Shown here: piece after piece, positions 21,050-31,443 of the stretch | Position numbering within the stretch: position 1 is the stretch's first letter | How the letters are laid out: each line of letters starts with the position of its first letter | Assembly: GCF_024323335.1 (NCBI RefSeq) | Contig: NC_066579.1 | Span: 236,457,475-236,521,474 of the forward strand | Direction: 5' to 3' | Length of the DNA stretch: 64,000 nt | From: Lathyrus oleraceus | Taxonomy: Eukaryota > Streptophyta > Magnoliopsida > Fabales > Fabaceae | Translations under genes and position numbers: made by a program | Notes under the pieces: generated by a model | Database searches by the model: none | Told to the model about the DNA's origin: nothing | Seen by the model: the letters and a program-made list of their open reading frames with translations, nothing else

Positions 21050-22609
21050 CTAATCAAATATGTAAGCACCATAGTTCACCCTTGCCTTGGTTCCCACTGC
21101 ATAGATGAACTTCCCTAATGCCACAGACACAGTTGACTTGTGGTTAGTGGGGACCCAGTTGGCTGCTCCAACTTTGTGTAGCATTGCATACTTGACACTT
21201 AGTTGGCTGGCTACTAGCTTCCCTTTGAGAGGCCACATTCGGACTTGCTTGGCTATGATGACTTGACAGACTGTATTGTCAGTCACTTCAAGCTCAGGTT
21301 GCTCTTCATCCGCTCTTCCCAGATACTGATTTATCACAGAGGGGGAAAAAGTCACACATTTTCGACGCACATAGACCTTTCGAAATTCCTTGGATCTCCC
21401 ATCAGCACACTCCTCTGACAGATTTACAATAAACTCCTTCACTAAGGTCTCATAGCACTTAGGAAGTTGTGACACAGTTCTTATCAAACCTGCCTCCTTG
21501 ATGAGATCCACAATCTCTTTACAGTCCAATGCATTCTGTGCCAGTTCTCTTTCCAATGCCAGCCTCTTGTGGTATACATACTTCCACCTGTTAACACTGG
21601 AGGCAAAGTGGAAGGACACATTGTCAATGGGAACTTCTGGGACACTGGTTGCCAACCTACTGGAAGAGGGTTTCTTCCTGGACATGGATGCTGTGACATC
21701 ACATGGGGCATCAGATTCAGACTCAACCACCACAGCTTTGGTCTTCAACTTCTTAGGCACCTCTTTGCTCCAAGCTTTTGTAGGACCATAGCTTTTCCTC
21801 TTGTGTGTACTCTCTGACTCTGGTTGCTTTTGAGGATTTGTTACACCAACCTCCTTGGAGGGGGACTTCAGCTCCACAACCTTTTTCTCCCTTCTGGTCC
21901 TGACTCTCTTGGCTATCCTAGGGACAACTGTAGCCAGAAGTTCATTGTCTGAGAGCTCTTCCACGTTAATCGTCTCAGCCCTAGGATTGTCCTCAACACT
22001 TTGAGTAACATTGGCCTTCTCACTTCTCACTTTGCCTGAGGGTTTTTCAACCTTTGATCCCTCATGAGCATCTGGTTGCTCAACATTGTCAGTGACATTT
22101 TTCCTCAACACAACAGCTTTATCTTGACATGCAGCAATGTCAGGAATGATTGTGTTCAAGGGAACAGAAACCCCAGGAACATCTCGATTGCCAGATAGTA
22201 TCTGAGTGACGATAGTTGCAATGGAGTTATGTACATACCTTGACCCTTCCCTTGTGTGTTCATCAAGAGCGATTTCTGATGAAAACCCGGTGACCGTTTC
22301 CTTAGGTCTTCTTGCATGGGACGAAGTTGCTGCGTCCACAACTGGATCCTCCCGGGTAGGGTGGTGAGACTCGGTGCTGTGAGAATCAGACATGGTGGTG
22401 TACGAGGAGGTGTCGGATTGACGAGCCATGCTGAATATTTGAGAGGGAAGATGAATCGTTTCTTTGGACGAGGGTTTGCACGAGTGGAGAATGAAACGAC
22501 TGAATGTGAACCACTTTGTGCAAGAGTAAGGTCTATTAGATTTTGACCACTCAGCGCTCACCATTTGTTTAATAATTTGACTTATTAAACAGTAGCTAAC
22601 TAACTTCAT
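21050..22609 (-). CDS. N2 env-like / plant-transposon-domain ORF
   Basis: Its ATG (22609-22607) overlaps the stop of the gag-protease ORF in the arrangement TAATG. The first 60 codons look unlike the rest and may be non-coding; a second ATG followed by ARQSDTSS is a plausible true start. A basic Ser/Thr/Lys-rich hydrophilic region follows, then from about residue 330 a conserved globular region (FHFASSVNRWKYVYHKRL, then LPKCYETLVKEFIVNL) like that called a putative plant transposon protein domain. No convincing signal peptide or membrane span is seen, so 'env-like' is a positional name. The function is not known. Confidence 0.75.
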   Translation of the reverse strand: MKLVSYCLISQIIKQMVSAEWSKSNRPYSCTKWFTFSRFILHSCKPSSKETIHLPSQIFSMARQSDTSSYTTMSDSHSTESHHPTREDPVVDAATSSHARRPKETVTGFSSEIALDEHTREGSRYVHNSIATIVTQILSGNRDVPGVSVPLNTIIPDIAACQDKAVVLRKNVTDNVEQPDAHEGSKVEKPSGKVRSEKANVTQSVEDNPRAETINVEELSDNELLATVVPRIAKRVRTRREKKVVELKSPSKEVGVTNPQKQPESESTHKRKSYGPTKAWSKEVPKKLKTKAVVVESESDAPCDVTASMSRKKPSSSRLATSVPEVPIDNVSFHFASSVNRWKYVYHKRLALERELAQNALDCKEIVDLIKEAGLIRTVSQLPKCYETLVKEFIVNLSEECADGRSKEFRKVYVRRKCVTFSPSVINQYLGRADEEQPELEVTDNTVCQVIIAKQVRMWPLKGKLVASQLSVKYAMLHKVGAANWVPTNHKSTVSVALGKFIYAVGTKARVNYGAYIFD

Positions 22610-25086
22610 TAGTTGCTATAACTTTTCAGACGCACGCATTCCCTTTTGTCCTTACTGTACAATGTCATGACATTCTGGGTGACATTGTACTCTGTCTGCA
22701 TCAGGTTCCTCCAAACTAGAGGTGACCACCTGCCTCCACAAGCAAGGTACTGAGTTTCTGCAGACGTCAATAACACACACCTCTGTCTATCCCTTGCTGT
22801 CCTATCAGTTGTATGATGGCCAAAGGGAACCAAGTGCTCATTACTTTTGAGCAGACAATTTCCATAGTCTGTCCTTTTATCTAAAGACAGATATGAGATT
22901 CTTCTCATAGTTCCCTTGGAAATGCTCTTCTTCACTCCTTTTACCTGAGGGGCATCAAGTTTTCCTTGTCCCACCTTCCCTTCCTGATCTCCCTTGGCCA
23001 ACAGACACTTGGGAGGGTTGATAGAATCTCTAGATTTCCATAGATAGCAATTATCTTTGGATCTATCTCCTCTCATCACTTCTTGATTGCTCCCATTCAA
23101 CACCACACATCCTCCCTTGGTAAATTCCACCTTATATCCTTGGTCACACAGCTGGCTTATGCTTATGAGGTTAACAGTTAGTTCTTTTACTAACAATACA
23201 TCACTCAATTTTGGAGCTTCTGGACAGTCCAGCTTCCCAACACCCATGACTTCTCTTTTAGTTCCATCACTTAATGTCACAGACTTGGTGTTAGAGGGAC
23301 GTAGATTCACCACTAGGTAGTTCATCCCAGTCATATGCCTTGAGCAGCCACTATCAAGGTACCAATCTTGTCTGATATGTCCCCTTGAAGAGGTGTGAGC
23401 AAGGTTAGCAACACACTTTTGATTCTCAGGTGAGAAGTGCATCTTAGATGCCAGCTGCTTAGGATTGACCTGAGGTGTCTGCTTAGCCGCCCATGTTGGT
23501 CTCTTAATGGGGGCATTATGAGTAGACACCTTTTTCTTGGGCCTACCTTGAGAGGTCTGGTTCGGGTAACCATGCAGCCGGTAGCAGAATGGTTTTATGT
23601 GACCGAATCTACCACAGTAATGACATTTCCATCTCTTGAATTTCTTCTTCTGATGATTGTTCATTTTGGTTCCTCGATGTTGTGACTTTGGATGAGACTT
23701 CCCTTTGGATTTCTGAACATTAGCCTTTGGGCGTTTGCGTTCAGTTGAGGATCTTTTCCCAAAGCCTAAACCAGATGTGTTTCCAGACTTCTGTCCTGTC
23801 TTCAGGATTTCTTCCAAGGTGTCAGATCCCTTATTCAACATCTTGATGGATTTGGTCATTTGGTCTAGCTTAGAGATCAGCAACGAAATCTCACCCTTCA
23901 GACCCTCTATGACTTTCAGCTGCTCTAGTTTTTCAGCTTCTAGTTCTTTGATGAGTTTCTTATGCTTTTCTCCTTGGATGCAAACTTCTGCACTTTTAAC
24001 ACATAATTTTTTATATGAGGCAGCAAGCTCATCCAATGTGAGTTCATCTCCACTTGAGTTATCCTCTGAGGCACAAACACTGGTTAGAGCAGTGACTTGT
24101 TTGGCCGATTCTCCTTCAGATTCACTCTCAGTGTCTTCTTCTGACCAGTTGACAGATAGCCCTTTCCTTTGCCTCATGAGAAGGATAGGGCAGTCAGCCT
24201 TACTATGACCATATCCTTCACATCCATGGCACTGGATTCCCTTGCCTTGGTTGGCCTTTTCTTCATGAGTTGATCTTTTCTTTATGTCAGACGGGATGTT
24301 CTTGACATTAGATCTACCCTGTTGATCAACTTTCTTTATGAGCTTGTTGAACTGTCTCCCAAGCATGGCTAAGGCTTCTGATATACTTTCATCACCTCCA
24401 GTATATCCTTCTCCTATAAAGGCTATGCGTTTCTTCTTCTCAGCATACTCACCTAAGCCCATTTCAAAGGTTTGGAGAGAACCAATGAGCTCATCTACCT
24501 TCATATTGCTGATGTCCTGAGCCTCCTCTATGGCAGTGACCTTCATAGCAAACCTCTTAGGCAAGGACCTGAGAATCTTTCTTACAAGTTTCTCTTTAGT
24601 CATTTTCTCACCTAGTCCACCAGAGGTGTTTGCAATTTCAAGAATATTCATGTGAAAGTCATGAATAGTCTCCTCCTCTTTCATCCTCAGATTTTCAAAC
24701 TTGGTTGTCAACATCTGAAGTTTGGACATCTTCACCTTGGAAGTACCTTCATGAGTTACCTTGAGGGTATCCCAAACTTCCTTAGCTAGTTCACAATGGT
24801 GCACCAGCCTGAAGATGTTCTTAGTGATTCCATTGAACAGTGCATTCAAGGCTTTGGAGTTTCCAAGAGCTAATGCCTCTTGTTCCTTGTCCCAATCTTC
24901 TTCGGGAATCTGCACACTGACTCCATCTTCACCAGTCCTCGTTGGATGTTCCCATCCCTTGTTGACAGCTCTCCAGACTTTGCTGTCTAGAGACCTTAAG
25001 AAGGCTATCATGCGAGGCTTCCAGTCATCATAATTAGATCCATCCAACATGGGTGGTCTGTTTGAGTGTCCTAAATCCTTGTCCAT
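22609..25086 (-). CDS. N2 gag-protease fused to an RNase H remnant
   Basis: 825 codons, intact. Residues about 10-230 are copia gag of the UBN2 type (MLDGSNYDDWKPRM, LAKEVWDTLKVTHEGTSKVK). Two CCHC zinc knuckles follow: CHGCEGYGHSKADC (286-299) and CHYCGRFGHIKPFC (488-501), with a probable coiled coil at about 350-420. The aspartic protease has DSGCSRHMTG at 578. The pre-integrase region (NCYLWKSRD) is followed by about 80 unrelated residues. Then comes SAETQYLACGG to NVMTLY (774-810), a piece of copia RNase H. The integrase and RT that should lie between are absent. The ORF starts about 70 bp inside the LTR. It could supply capsid and protease but not cDNA synthesis or integration. Confidence 0.92.
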   Translation of the reverse strand: MDKDLGHSNRPPMLDGSNYDDWKPRMIAFLRSLDSKVWRAVNKGWEHPTRTGEDGVSVQIPEEDWDKEQEALALGNSKALNALFNGITKNIFRLVHHCELAKEVWDTLKVTHEGTSKVKMSKLQMLTTKFENLRMKEEETIHDFHMNILEIANTSGGLGEKMTKEKLVRKILRSLPKRFAMKVTAIEEAQDISNMKVDELIGSLQTFEMGLGEYAEKKKRIAFIGEGYTGGDESISEALAMLGRQFNKLIKKVDQQGRSNVKNIPSDIKKRSTHEEKANQGKGIQCHGCEGYGHSKADCPILLMRQRKGLSVNWSEEDTESESEGESAKQVTALTSVCASEDNSSGDELTLDELAASYKKLCVKSAEVCIQGEKHKKLIKELEAEKLEQLKVIEGLKGEISLLISKLDQMTKSIKMLNKGSDTLEEILKTGQKSGNTSGLGFGKRSSTERKRPKANVQKSKGKSHPKSQHRGTKMNNHQKKKFKRWKCHYCGRFGHIKPFCYRLHGYPNQTSQGRPKKKVSTHNAPIKRPTWAAKQTPQVNPKQLASKMHFSPENQKCVANLAHTSSRGHIRQDWYLDSGCSRHMTGMNYLVVNLRPSNTKSVTLSDGTKREVMGVGKLDCPEAPKLSDVLLVKELTVNLISISQLCDQGYKVEFTKGGCVVLNGSNQEVMRGDRSKDNCYLWKSRDSINPPKCLLAKGDQEGKVGQGKLDAPQVKGVKKSISKGTMRRISYLSLDKRTDYGNCLLKSNEHLVPFGHHTTDRTARDRQRCVLLTSAETQYLACGGRWSPLVWRNLMQTEYNVTQNVMTLYSKDKRECVRLKSYSN

Positions 25087-25142
25087 GGTACTAGAAAGTA
25101 ACTTCCCTAGATCTCACCCAGAACTTCACAGGCAGGGTGCCT

Positions 25143-25154
25143 GCTCTGATGCCA
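25143..25154 (-). promoter_or_regulatory. N2 primer binding site, initiator-Met tRNA
   Basis: The minus strand reads TGGCATCAGAGC, one base from the canonical TGGTATCAGAGC, 2 bp inside the 5' LTR. Despite the mismatch the element was copied recently. Confidence 0.85.
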
Positions 25155-25156
25155 AT

Positions 25157-26518
25157 TGAAATTCTAGTTATCAGACTTTGGATGTCACACTGGTTGTTAT
25201 GACATCCAATTCTGCACAGACAGGGATTATGCAGAACTTAATAGTAAGTGCAGTAAATAACACAAGTAATTGTTCACCCAGTTCAGTCCAACATGACCTA
25301 CATCTGGGGGCTACCAAGCCAGGGAGGAAATCCACTATTAGTAGTATCAATTCAAAGCTAAACTCACCCGTTTACAACTTATCACTTAATCCCTACCCAA
25401 TGCAATTTCAATCTTAACCTAAGATCAGAGTTCCTACTCACTCCCCCTCAATCACCTCAGTGATATTAAAGACACTTTGAAGTCACACTTCAAAAACAAC
25501 TCTTGATTATGCTTCACAGCTTAAATCAAGATACACAGCACTCACGCTTAAAAGCTTTGAGTGACACAACACTTACAACTCAATGAACACCCTATGCCAA
25601 AGCAATCATCTACTTGATAATGGCTTGGCTTACAAGATACGTCTAATACAAGACTCACAAAATACAGCAGTGAAGTATGATGGACACACTGACTCTTCAC
25701 GCTTCAAAATCCCCGAGACTGAATGAAGGAATGCCTTCCTTTTTATATTGCAGCACCTGGGCTTTTGCACCTGTATTTTCCTGAATTTTAGATCACACAA
25801 GTTCCCTCAAATTCAACATTTAGGTTGCTAACAAATAGGATATTTGTTAGGTTCATTGAATGTAGCTTGGTTGTTGATTTCCTGGATTTTCTCTCAGTTG
25901 TTGAATCCCTAAAGAATAGCCTGAGAAAAAGCTGAAACAGAAAACTGAACAACCTACAAATTAGCATATGCTGTCAGGCACGAATGTTACGACATTCAGC
26001 TTGACATCAAGGTCCATATGCTGAGTCTGTTTTTCCAGAAAACAGACTGTACAAATTTGCTGACCTGTACATGATCAAAATGACCATACTACAGTAACAG
26101 CTTACATTAATAAATGTCAAAGTGTCCAACTTAACATTTACACAATTGGCCTTAAGTTAGTTCTGTTATTCTCTTGAAGAACAAACTAAGTAATATGCTG
26201 AAGTATAGCAGAACACCACTCTGCCTAATCTTCAGTAGCTGCTGTCAATGATGAATGTCACAACATCTAGTTTGACATTCAGTCAGTAGGCCTTATGCCA
26301 GGTCTGGTTCTTCCTTGATAACCAGACTGCAAATGAATACTAAGTTCTAACAGAACTTCTGTTCCTTAGTATCTGATGACAGGAATGAATGTCACAGCAT
26401 TCAATAGTCCTGTGTTAGCTAGTCCTGCAGTAACTACAAAGTAGTCACACTTACATGTCATGACATCAGTCAAGACATTAGTGTTTTACCATATAATGCA
26501 GCCAATTAAACACCTACA
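25157..26518 (-). repeat. N2 5' LTR (1362 bp)
   Basis: Same sequence by eye and same length as 18786-20147. Minus-strand TATA box at about 25740-25747. The primer site adjoins its left edge. The + strand flank ATTAA at 26519-26523 completes the target duplication. Confidence 0.93.
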
Positions 26519-26523
26519 ATTAA

Positions 26524-26780
26524 TGATAAACCTTTTGATAAAATCCCTTGATAAAACCCTTTTGATAAAATACTTTGATAAAATTCTGGTGGAACCCTTT
26601 GATAGAAAATTCTGGTGAAACCCTTTGATAAATCCATATTGAGCCCCCTTGATAATAACACTTTGTTGAAACTTCTTGGTAAAACCCCGATGAACCCTTG
26701 GTGGATAATGCTCTGATGAAAACCCCTAAATTGAACCCCTTTGATAAAACTCCTTCGATAAAATCCCTTGATAAACCTAG
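26524..26780. repeat. N1 3' region repeats, part 2
   Basis: Continuation of the CCTTTGATAAAACCC-type repeats from the other side of N2. Units of about 15-25 bp vary in sequence and length. Confidence 0.85.
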
Positions 26781-28680
26781 TATATGGAATGTGTCCCGTG
26801 TGTGGGATAGGTTAATAAGCTGGAGATGTGAGAGGTGAAGACCTGCTTAATATTTTATAACGAGCATTCAAGATGACCGACTACTGGATAGATTCCTTTG
26901 ATGACTCACGATGAGTGAGTTTGCTGGGAAAGTCCCTTATTGAAAAGGCTTTGCGAAGATGTTACTTACTGGGGAAGACTAGTGTCACATAAGATGATTG
27001 TCTACTGGGGAATATGCTTCCAGGAGAGGTTACCTAAGGAGCGCGAGTGCTGGAGAAAGTCCTAAGAATCCCTACAAGGATCTGGTGAAGGAATTGTATA
27101 CCATTAGGGCATACTGGGGACAGTGCTGCTAAGTATTTTCTGCTTGAAGAATGAGTTCTCAGGATACTTGTTGGGCAATTGTCCTTAAGACCGACCCAAT
27201 GGGGTGTACAACGAGAAAAGACTTAGGGACAAGCTTGGACAGTGATCTGTCACCGATTTAGCCGGGGATTGATCTAGACTCTCACGATGAGTCTTGAGTC
27301 TCAACCTATGTTATGTTATGTATGCATGTTTAGAGTTTTTATGGTGTAATACTCCACATTCATGGATATGCTACGCATGATATGATGTATTAATGTGATG
27401 ATTGATGCATGCAATGTATTAGTCTTGGTCTACGCCACTGAAGACTGGGCCATTTGTAGGTATTGAGTGCCAAGCAAGGTTGGGCTTTTGTGAGATGCCA
27501 ATCAAAGTTGGGCTTTTTGGGGTAAATGCCAAATGCGGTTGGGATTTTTGGATGTTAGTGCCAAGTGAGATTGGGTTTTTATAGATGTTAGATTCATGAT
27601 ATGGGAACATGTTCAATGAGTTGATACACGTGGTTTGACGCTAGAACGTAGCGACATGTTAATGCATGACAATGATTTAAATGTTTCCACAAGTGCCCCG
27701 ATGGTGGGTCGTGGATTATTAAGTCTTAGAGAGGTTGTTCGTGTAACCAATATATTTTTTCAAAAGGTGGTAGGGTGTTACGCTAGCATGGCTTCCCGAT
27801 ACTCGTTTCAAACTTATTGATTGTTGATAAATGGTAGAGCTTGTACGTGCATCTTGAAAGTATTGAGAGGGATTGTCCCTGTAGTATCCCATAGTTGCCC
27901 CCAACCTGTTGGGTCCTTGAAGAAATTCGCCTCAATATGAATTTGAAGCGGTTTAACCATACCATGCACTTGAGACGTCCTACCGTAGTATTAGCCTTGG
28001 AGAGTTTCGTTCTTGACTAATAGACCTTTGGAATGATATGCCCCCCAATGAACCGTTTTTTGAAGCGATTTCTTTTGATCAAGCCTTTATGCGGTCTGCC
28101 CCTAGATGAATTAAGCTTTGGAGGGTATTTCCTGAAAAAGAACTTGGATCACACCATGTTGTAGTATGACTTTGATATGGATTGACCCAGTATATGAATC
28201 TTGAAAAGTATGTCCCTGATTATTAGGGTCTGGAGGAGTGTCTTGAGAAGGAACTTGGATCTCACAATATTGCGATATGACCTTTATATGAATTGCCCCA
28301 GTATTTGACTCTTTGAAAAGTATGCCCCGGATTAGATGAATTTTTGGAGTGATTGGCCTCATTATGCCCTTGTGTGGGCATGCCCCAGTATGAGAGTCTT
28401 GAAAGGTATGCCTCTGATCATGAGGGTCATGAATGTTATTTGAAAATAGGTGTTTTAAATATTGAATTTTTTTCCCTCTAATCAGTAGGATCTTCAGATG
28501 ATGTGCCCCTAGGATCATAAGGATTTTCCTCCTAATTGGAATGATCCTTAGGTGACTTGCCCCTAGTCAGGAATGTCTCGAAGTGGTGTGCCCCTGATCA
28601 GACCATTGTTGATATTTCCTTGATGTTAAGTATTGATTTTTGAGAAAAATATTCTTTTTGAAAAGTAATTCTAACACCAT
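26781..28680. repeat. N1 internal degenerate repeat blocks
   Basis: Several repeat types with no supported gene. A TACTGGGGAA motif recurs at 26880-27125. Four units of about 30 bp with GCCAA...GTTGGGCTTTTT lie at 27468-27590. Units of about 113 bp at 28128 and 28241 share GAACTTGGATC, GACCCAGTAT-like and TTGAAAAGTATG stretches, and a related partial unit lies near 28370. Open frames across these are driven by repeat structure, not coding selection. Confidence 0.75.
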
Positions 28681-31423
28681 GCTCATGCAAGTTTTTGAAA
28701 TTGAAAATTGTTATGGAAAACGGTTGTATACAGATGATATATGCCCATGAGGTTGGCACAAATGAAGATGTGATAGAATAAGATGGTTAGTAACAAACAT
28801 TCAGAGTCAATTTAACAATGATTTTGCCGAGTATGCTTTCATAGTGAACCTAGCTTCAATTAGGACCTTTAAATGTTATAACGTGACCTGGTTCCCGGTT
28901 TATGAAACAAAAGATATAAGGCTCAAATTTTAAATTTATCCCACCCCTTCTCCTTGATGATCTTCATTCCTAAATCCAATTAATTCAACACATGCATTTA
29001 ATCTACAAGAGAATTTTGATAGATAATTATGGAGGTAGATGTAATGATTCAAGTACTTATGAGATTCTTGAGGTGGCAGTCACCTACTTTCACTTACAAG
29101 CTTATTTCCGTTTTTTTCTTTTTTTTTTCTTTTTAATCCCTAGTTTTTCATGGACCAATTCTTTTGAATTTGTGGTCCATAGAGGTGCCCTAACTTTTTC
29201 CTAAGTCAATTCCTTTTTATTTTTTGGCTTAGCGGGCTCTTTTTGAAACATGATGCCCTAACTTTTGCCTAAGTCAAATTTTCAGGCTGTTTCCTTTTTT
29301 TTTTGACTTAGCGGGATTTTTTTGGAACAACTCATGTCTGATTTTACTTTTGATTTTGAAAGTTTTGACTGCCATATTATCTATTGTGAGCTTTTGTATT
29401 TTCATTGCTTCCTCGATGTTGGATGACGTATGTGAGGAAAAGGATGTACTTGAACCTCTTATTCGTGCAATAATTTTCTTGAGATTAGAATCCACCATTG
29501 ACTTAATTGAAGAACTACCCTGCCCCTGGTTAATATTAAGGGTTTTTATAAATTAAAAAAGAAACACCGACTTCTAGCTCGAGGGGGTTGACTATGGATT
29601 AACTCCTTATTTCTCAGTGTTTGGGGAAGCGAAACAATTCCTTACATCGTCAGCCAGATCTTACTATTAAAAGCATATGTAAGCAAATTCAGGTTATTTT
29701 GTTTATATCATTCTCCTTTAAGTTTATTAATGGTTGAAAAGTGGAATGGAAAAGTGTTGTTATTTTTTATGATGGCATAAGAAAGAGTAAAAACGAATGG
29801 ATCGACTCAAAAGACGTGCATGCTCGTTTTATTAAAATTACTTTTCAAAAAGTACAAATTTTAAATACAAACAACCATTCGCAAAAAAGAAATTGCAACT
29901 GGAAATAATAAAGTCTATTGATCCTAGGGACGACCTTCATTATTGATCCAATTGACTTTAGGAGACACCTCTTGAAGTTCTTCCACTTATAAAGATAAGG
30001 GGTGACTATTTACCAAGGGGACTCCTTTTTTGGAAGTCAATTGCTTGTTATCGATCAGGTCTTGGACTTTATGCTCACATCAGGAATTCTCGTCATAACT
30101 TGGAGGATATGGACGAGGAGGAAGATCGTTTGGTTGTATTTCCACTAGGGCAGCTTTGAGCAAAGGCTTTAGCAATTGACCATAAGACTTTGGTATAGGA
30201 TTTAAGTTCTTTCCAAGATTCCTTTATTGTGATTGATGGGGCACATAAGGTTGTTGCCGAAGTAGATATTATAGCAAACTTTGTTGAGGGAACATCATCC
30301 AGGGTGGTATTTGAGGCTCTAGGTAGACCGTGGCTGACATGGAAAATGGTTACCTTCTCTCTTCAATGTTACTTTCCCTTCTTGAGTCCCACTATAGTTT
30401 CTCGAGATGTCCTTCAAGTTCGCTCGTGAGTATCAAGAAGTCTGCTATCTGGATGATAGTTGGATAAGGGCGAAAGCGGAAAGGATATGAAAATGTATGT
30501 GTATGTATGCAAACATGTGTATGAAAAAATATTTTTTTTCTTTTTTTAATTTTTAATTTTGAATGTAAGCTAAATGTTTTTTTGAGATGCAATACAAGTG
30601 TCACATTAGGATAGTGACAGATAGGAGAACCTATATGGATTTAGGGATTGTGATGGATATAGAACCCACATATGGGTTTAAGAATAATGCCAAATATAAG
30701 GGCACCTTGTTTAAGAAGGCTCCTTATAGATAGGGATAATGATCAACATGGGAAACCCAAACATGTTTAAGGATAAGTAAAGTAATGCAAGCATGACCTA
30801 GCTAAGGTGATCTTCTTATGATAGACCAATTCTAAGTTTAGACTACCCAATCTACTCACTTGTAGGATATAAAGTTTTAGGTAAGATAATAGTCTTATAG
30901 TCATGGTTATACCCTTGTTTTACCATGAGAAGGAGTAAGCCTTTCTATAGTAATCCTTCAGGATAAGTCTCGTCTAGGCGGAACCTTAGTAACGACCTTT
31001 ACAGGTTGATAACATAAGGTCACCCCAAGTTAATAGGGTTCTAGAAGAGGTCCCTAGAGTCATGGACCGAACTCAAAGTTCTATCATGAAGAAGTGATAT
31101 CCTTCTCATGACAAACATTATAAATTGATCTATTATGGGCGGAATCGTCATCAAAGATCCTACGGGATGAGAACCCCGGTGGCCAAGACAAGACAACCCC
31201 TTACTTAAACTTATTATTTTTCCTCAAGCCTGGGTTTTAGCTTTGCACATGTAAAAATCCCTTTCACATGATGACAATATAATAAAATATATTATAAAAA
31301 TATATATGGAAGAAATAGAAAATATAAAAAAGAATAAGCAAATAAGTAAACAAGCAAACGAAAAACACATAACCCTAAAAACCAAAGATTAGGATGGACT
31401 CTCTTTTGGGAAAATATAAGAAC
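28681..31423. other. N1 5' internal region, no recognisable gene
   Basis: This part adjoins the primer site, where gag should begin in an autonomous Ogre. Short open stretches (29274-29498 on minus, 30229-30429 on plus) show no gag motif. A unit with GCCCTAACTTTT...CCTAAGTCAA and a TTAGCGGG ending occurs twice (about 29187 and 29254). The region may hold packaging and leader signals, which cannot be identified by eye. Confidence 0.6.
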
Positions 31424-31441
31424 TCCCCAGCAGAGTCGCCA
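31424..31441 (-). promoter_or_regulatory. N1 primer binding site, tRNA-Arg
   Basis: The + strand reads TCCCCAGCAGAGTCGCCA, the 3' end of a plant tRNA-Arg including CCA, so the minus-strand transcript would pair with it. It lies 2 bp from the LTR at 31444. tRNA-Arg priming is typical of Ogre. Confidence 0.88.
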
Positions 31442-31443
31442 AC

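Larger units (their letters stand above)
18786..26518 (-). mobile_element. N2: young SIRE-like copia element lacking integrase and RT
   Basis: LTRs at 18786-20147 and 25157-26518 are both 1362 bp and show no difference by eye. The flanking ATTAA (18781-18785 and 26519-26523) is a perfect 5-bp target duplication. The internal 5.0 kb, read leftwards, holds a primer site for initiator-Met tRNA, gag-protease fused to an RNase H scrap, an env-like ORF and two GGGGGAG tracts. Integrase and almost all of RT are missing, so the element cannot move alone. Identical LTRs imply very recent insertion. Confidence 0.93.

Noticed and set aside
28111..28518. 135-codon minus ORF with internal repeats in N1
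   Set aside because: The repeat is at DNA level (units of about 113 bp) and the frame is not kept between units; no family resemblance.
26781..28680. CRISPR-like array in the N1 repeat region
   Set aside because: Units are degenerate and contiguous, with no constant repeats separated by unique spacers, and the DNA is plant.
30229..30429. 66-codon + ORF in N1 as a captured host gene
   Set aside because: Short, no recognisable motif, opposite to the element, and no codon or homology support by eye.
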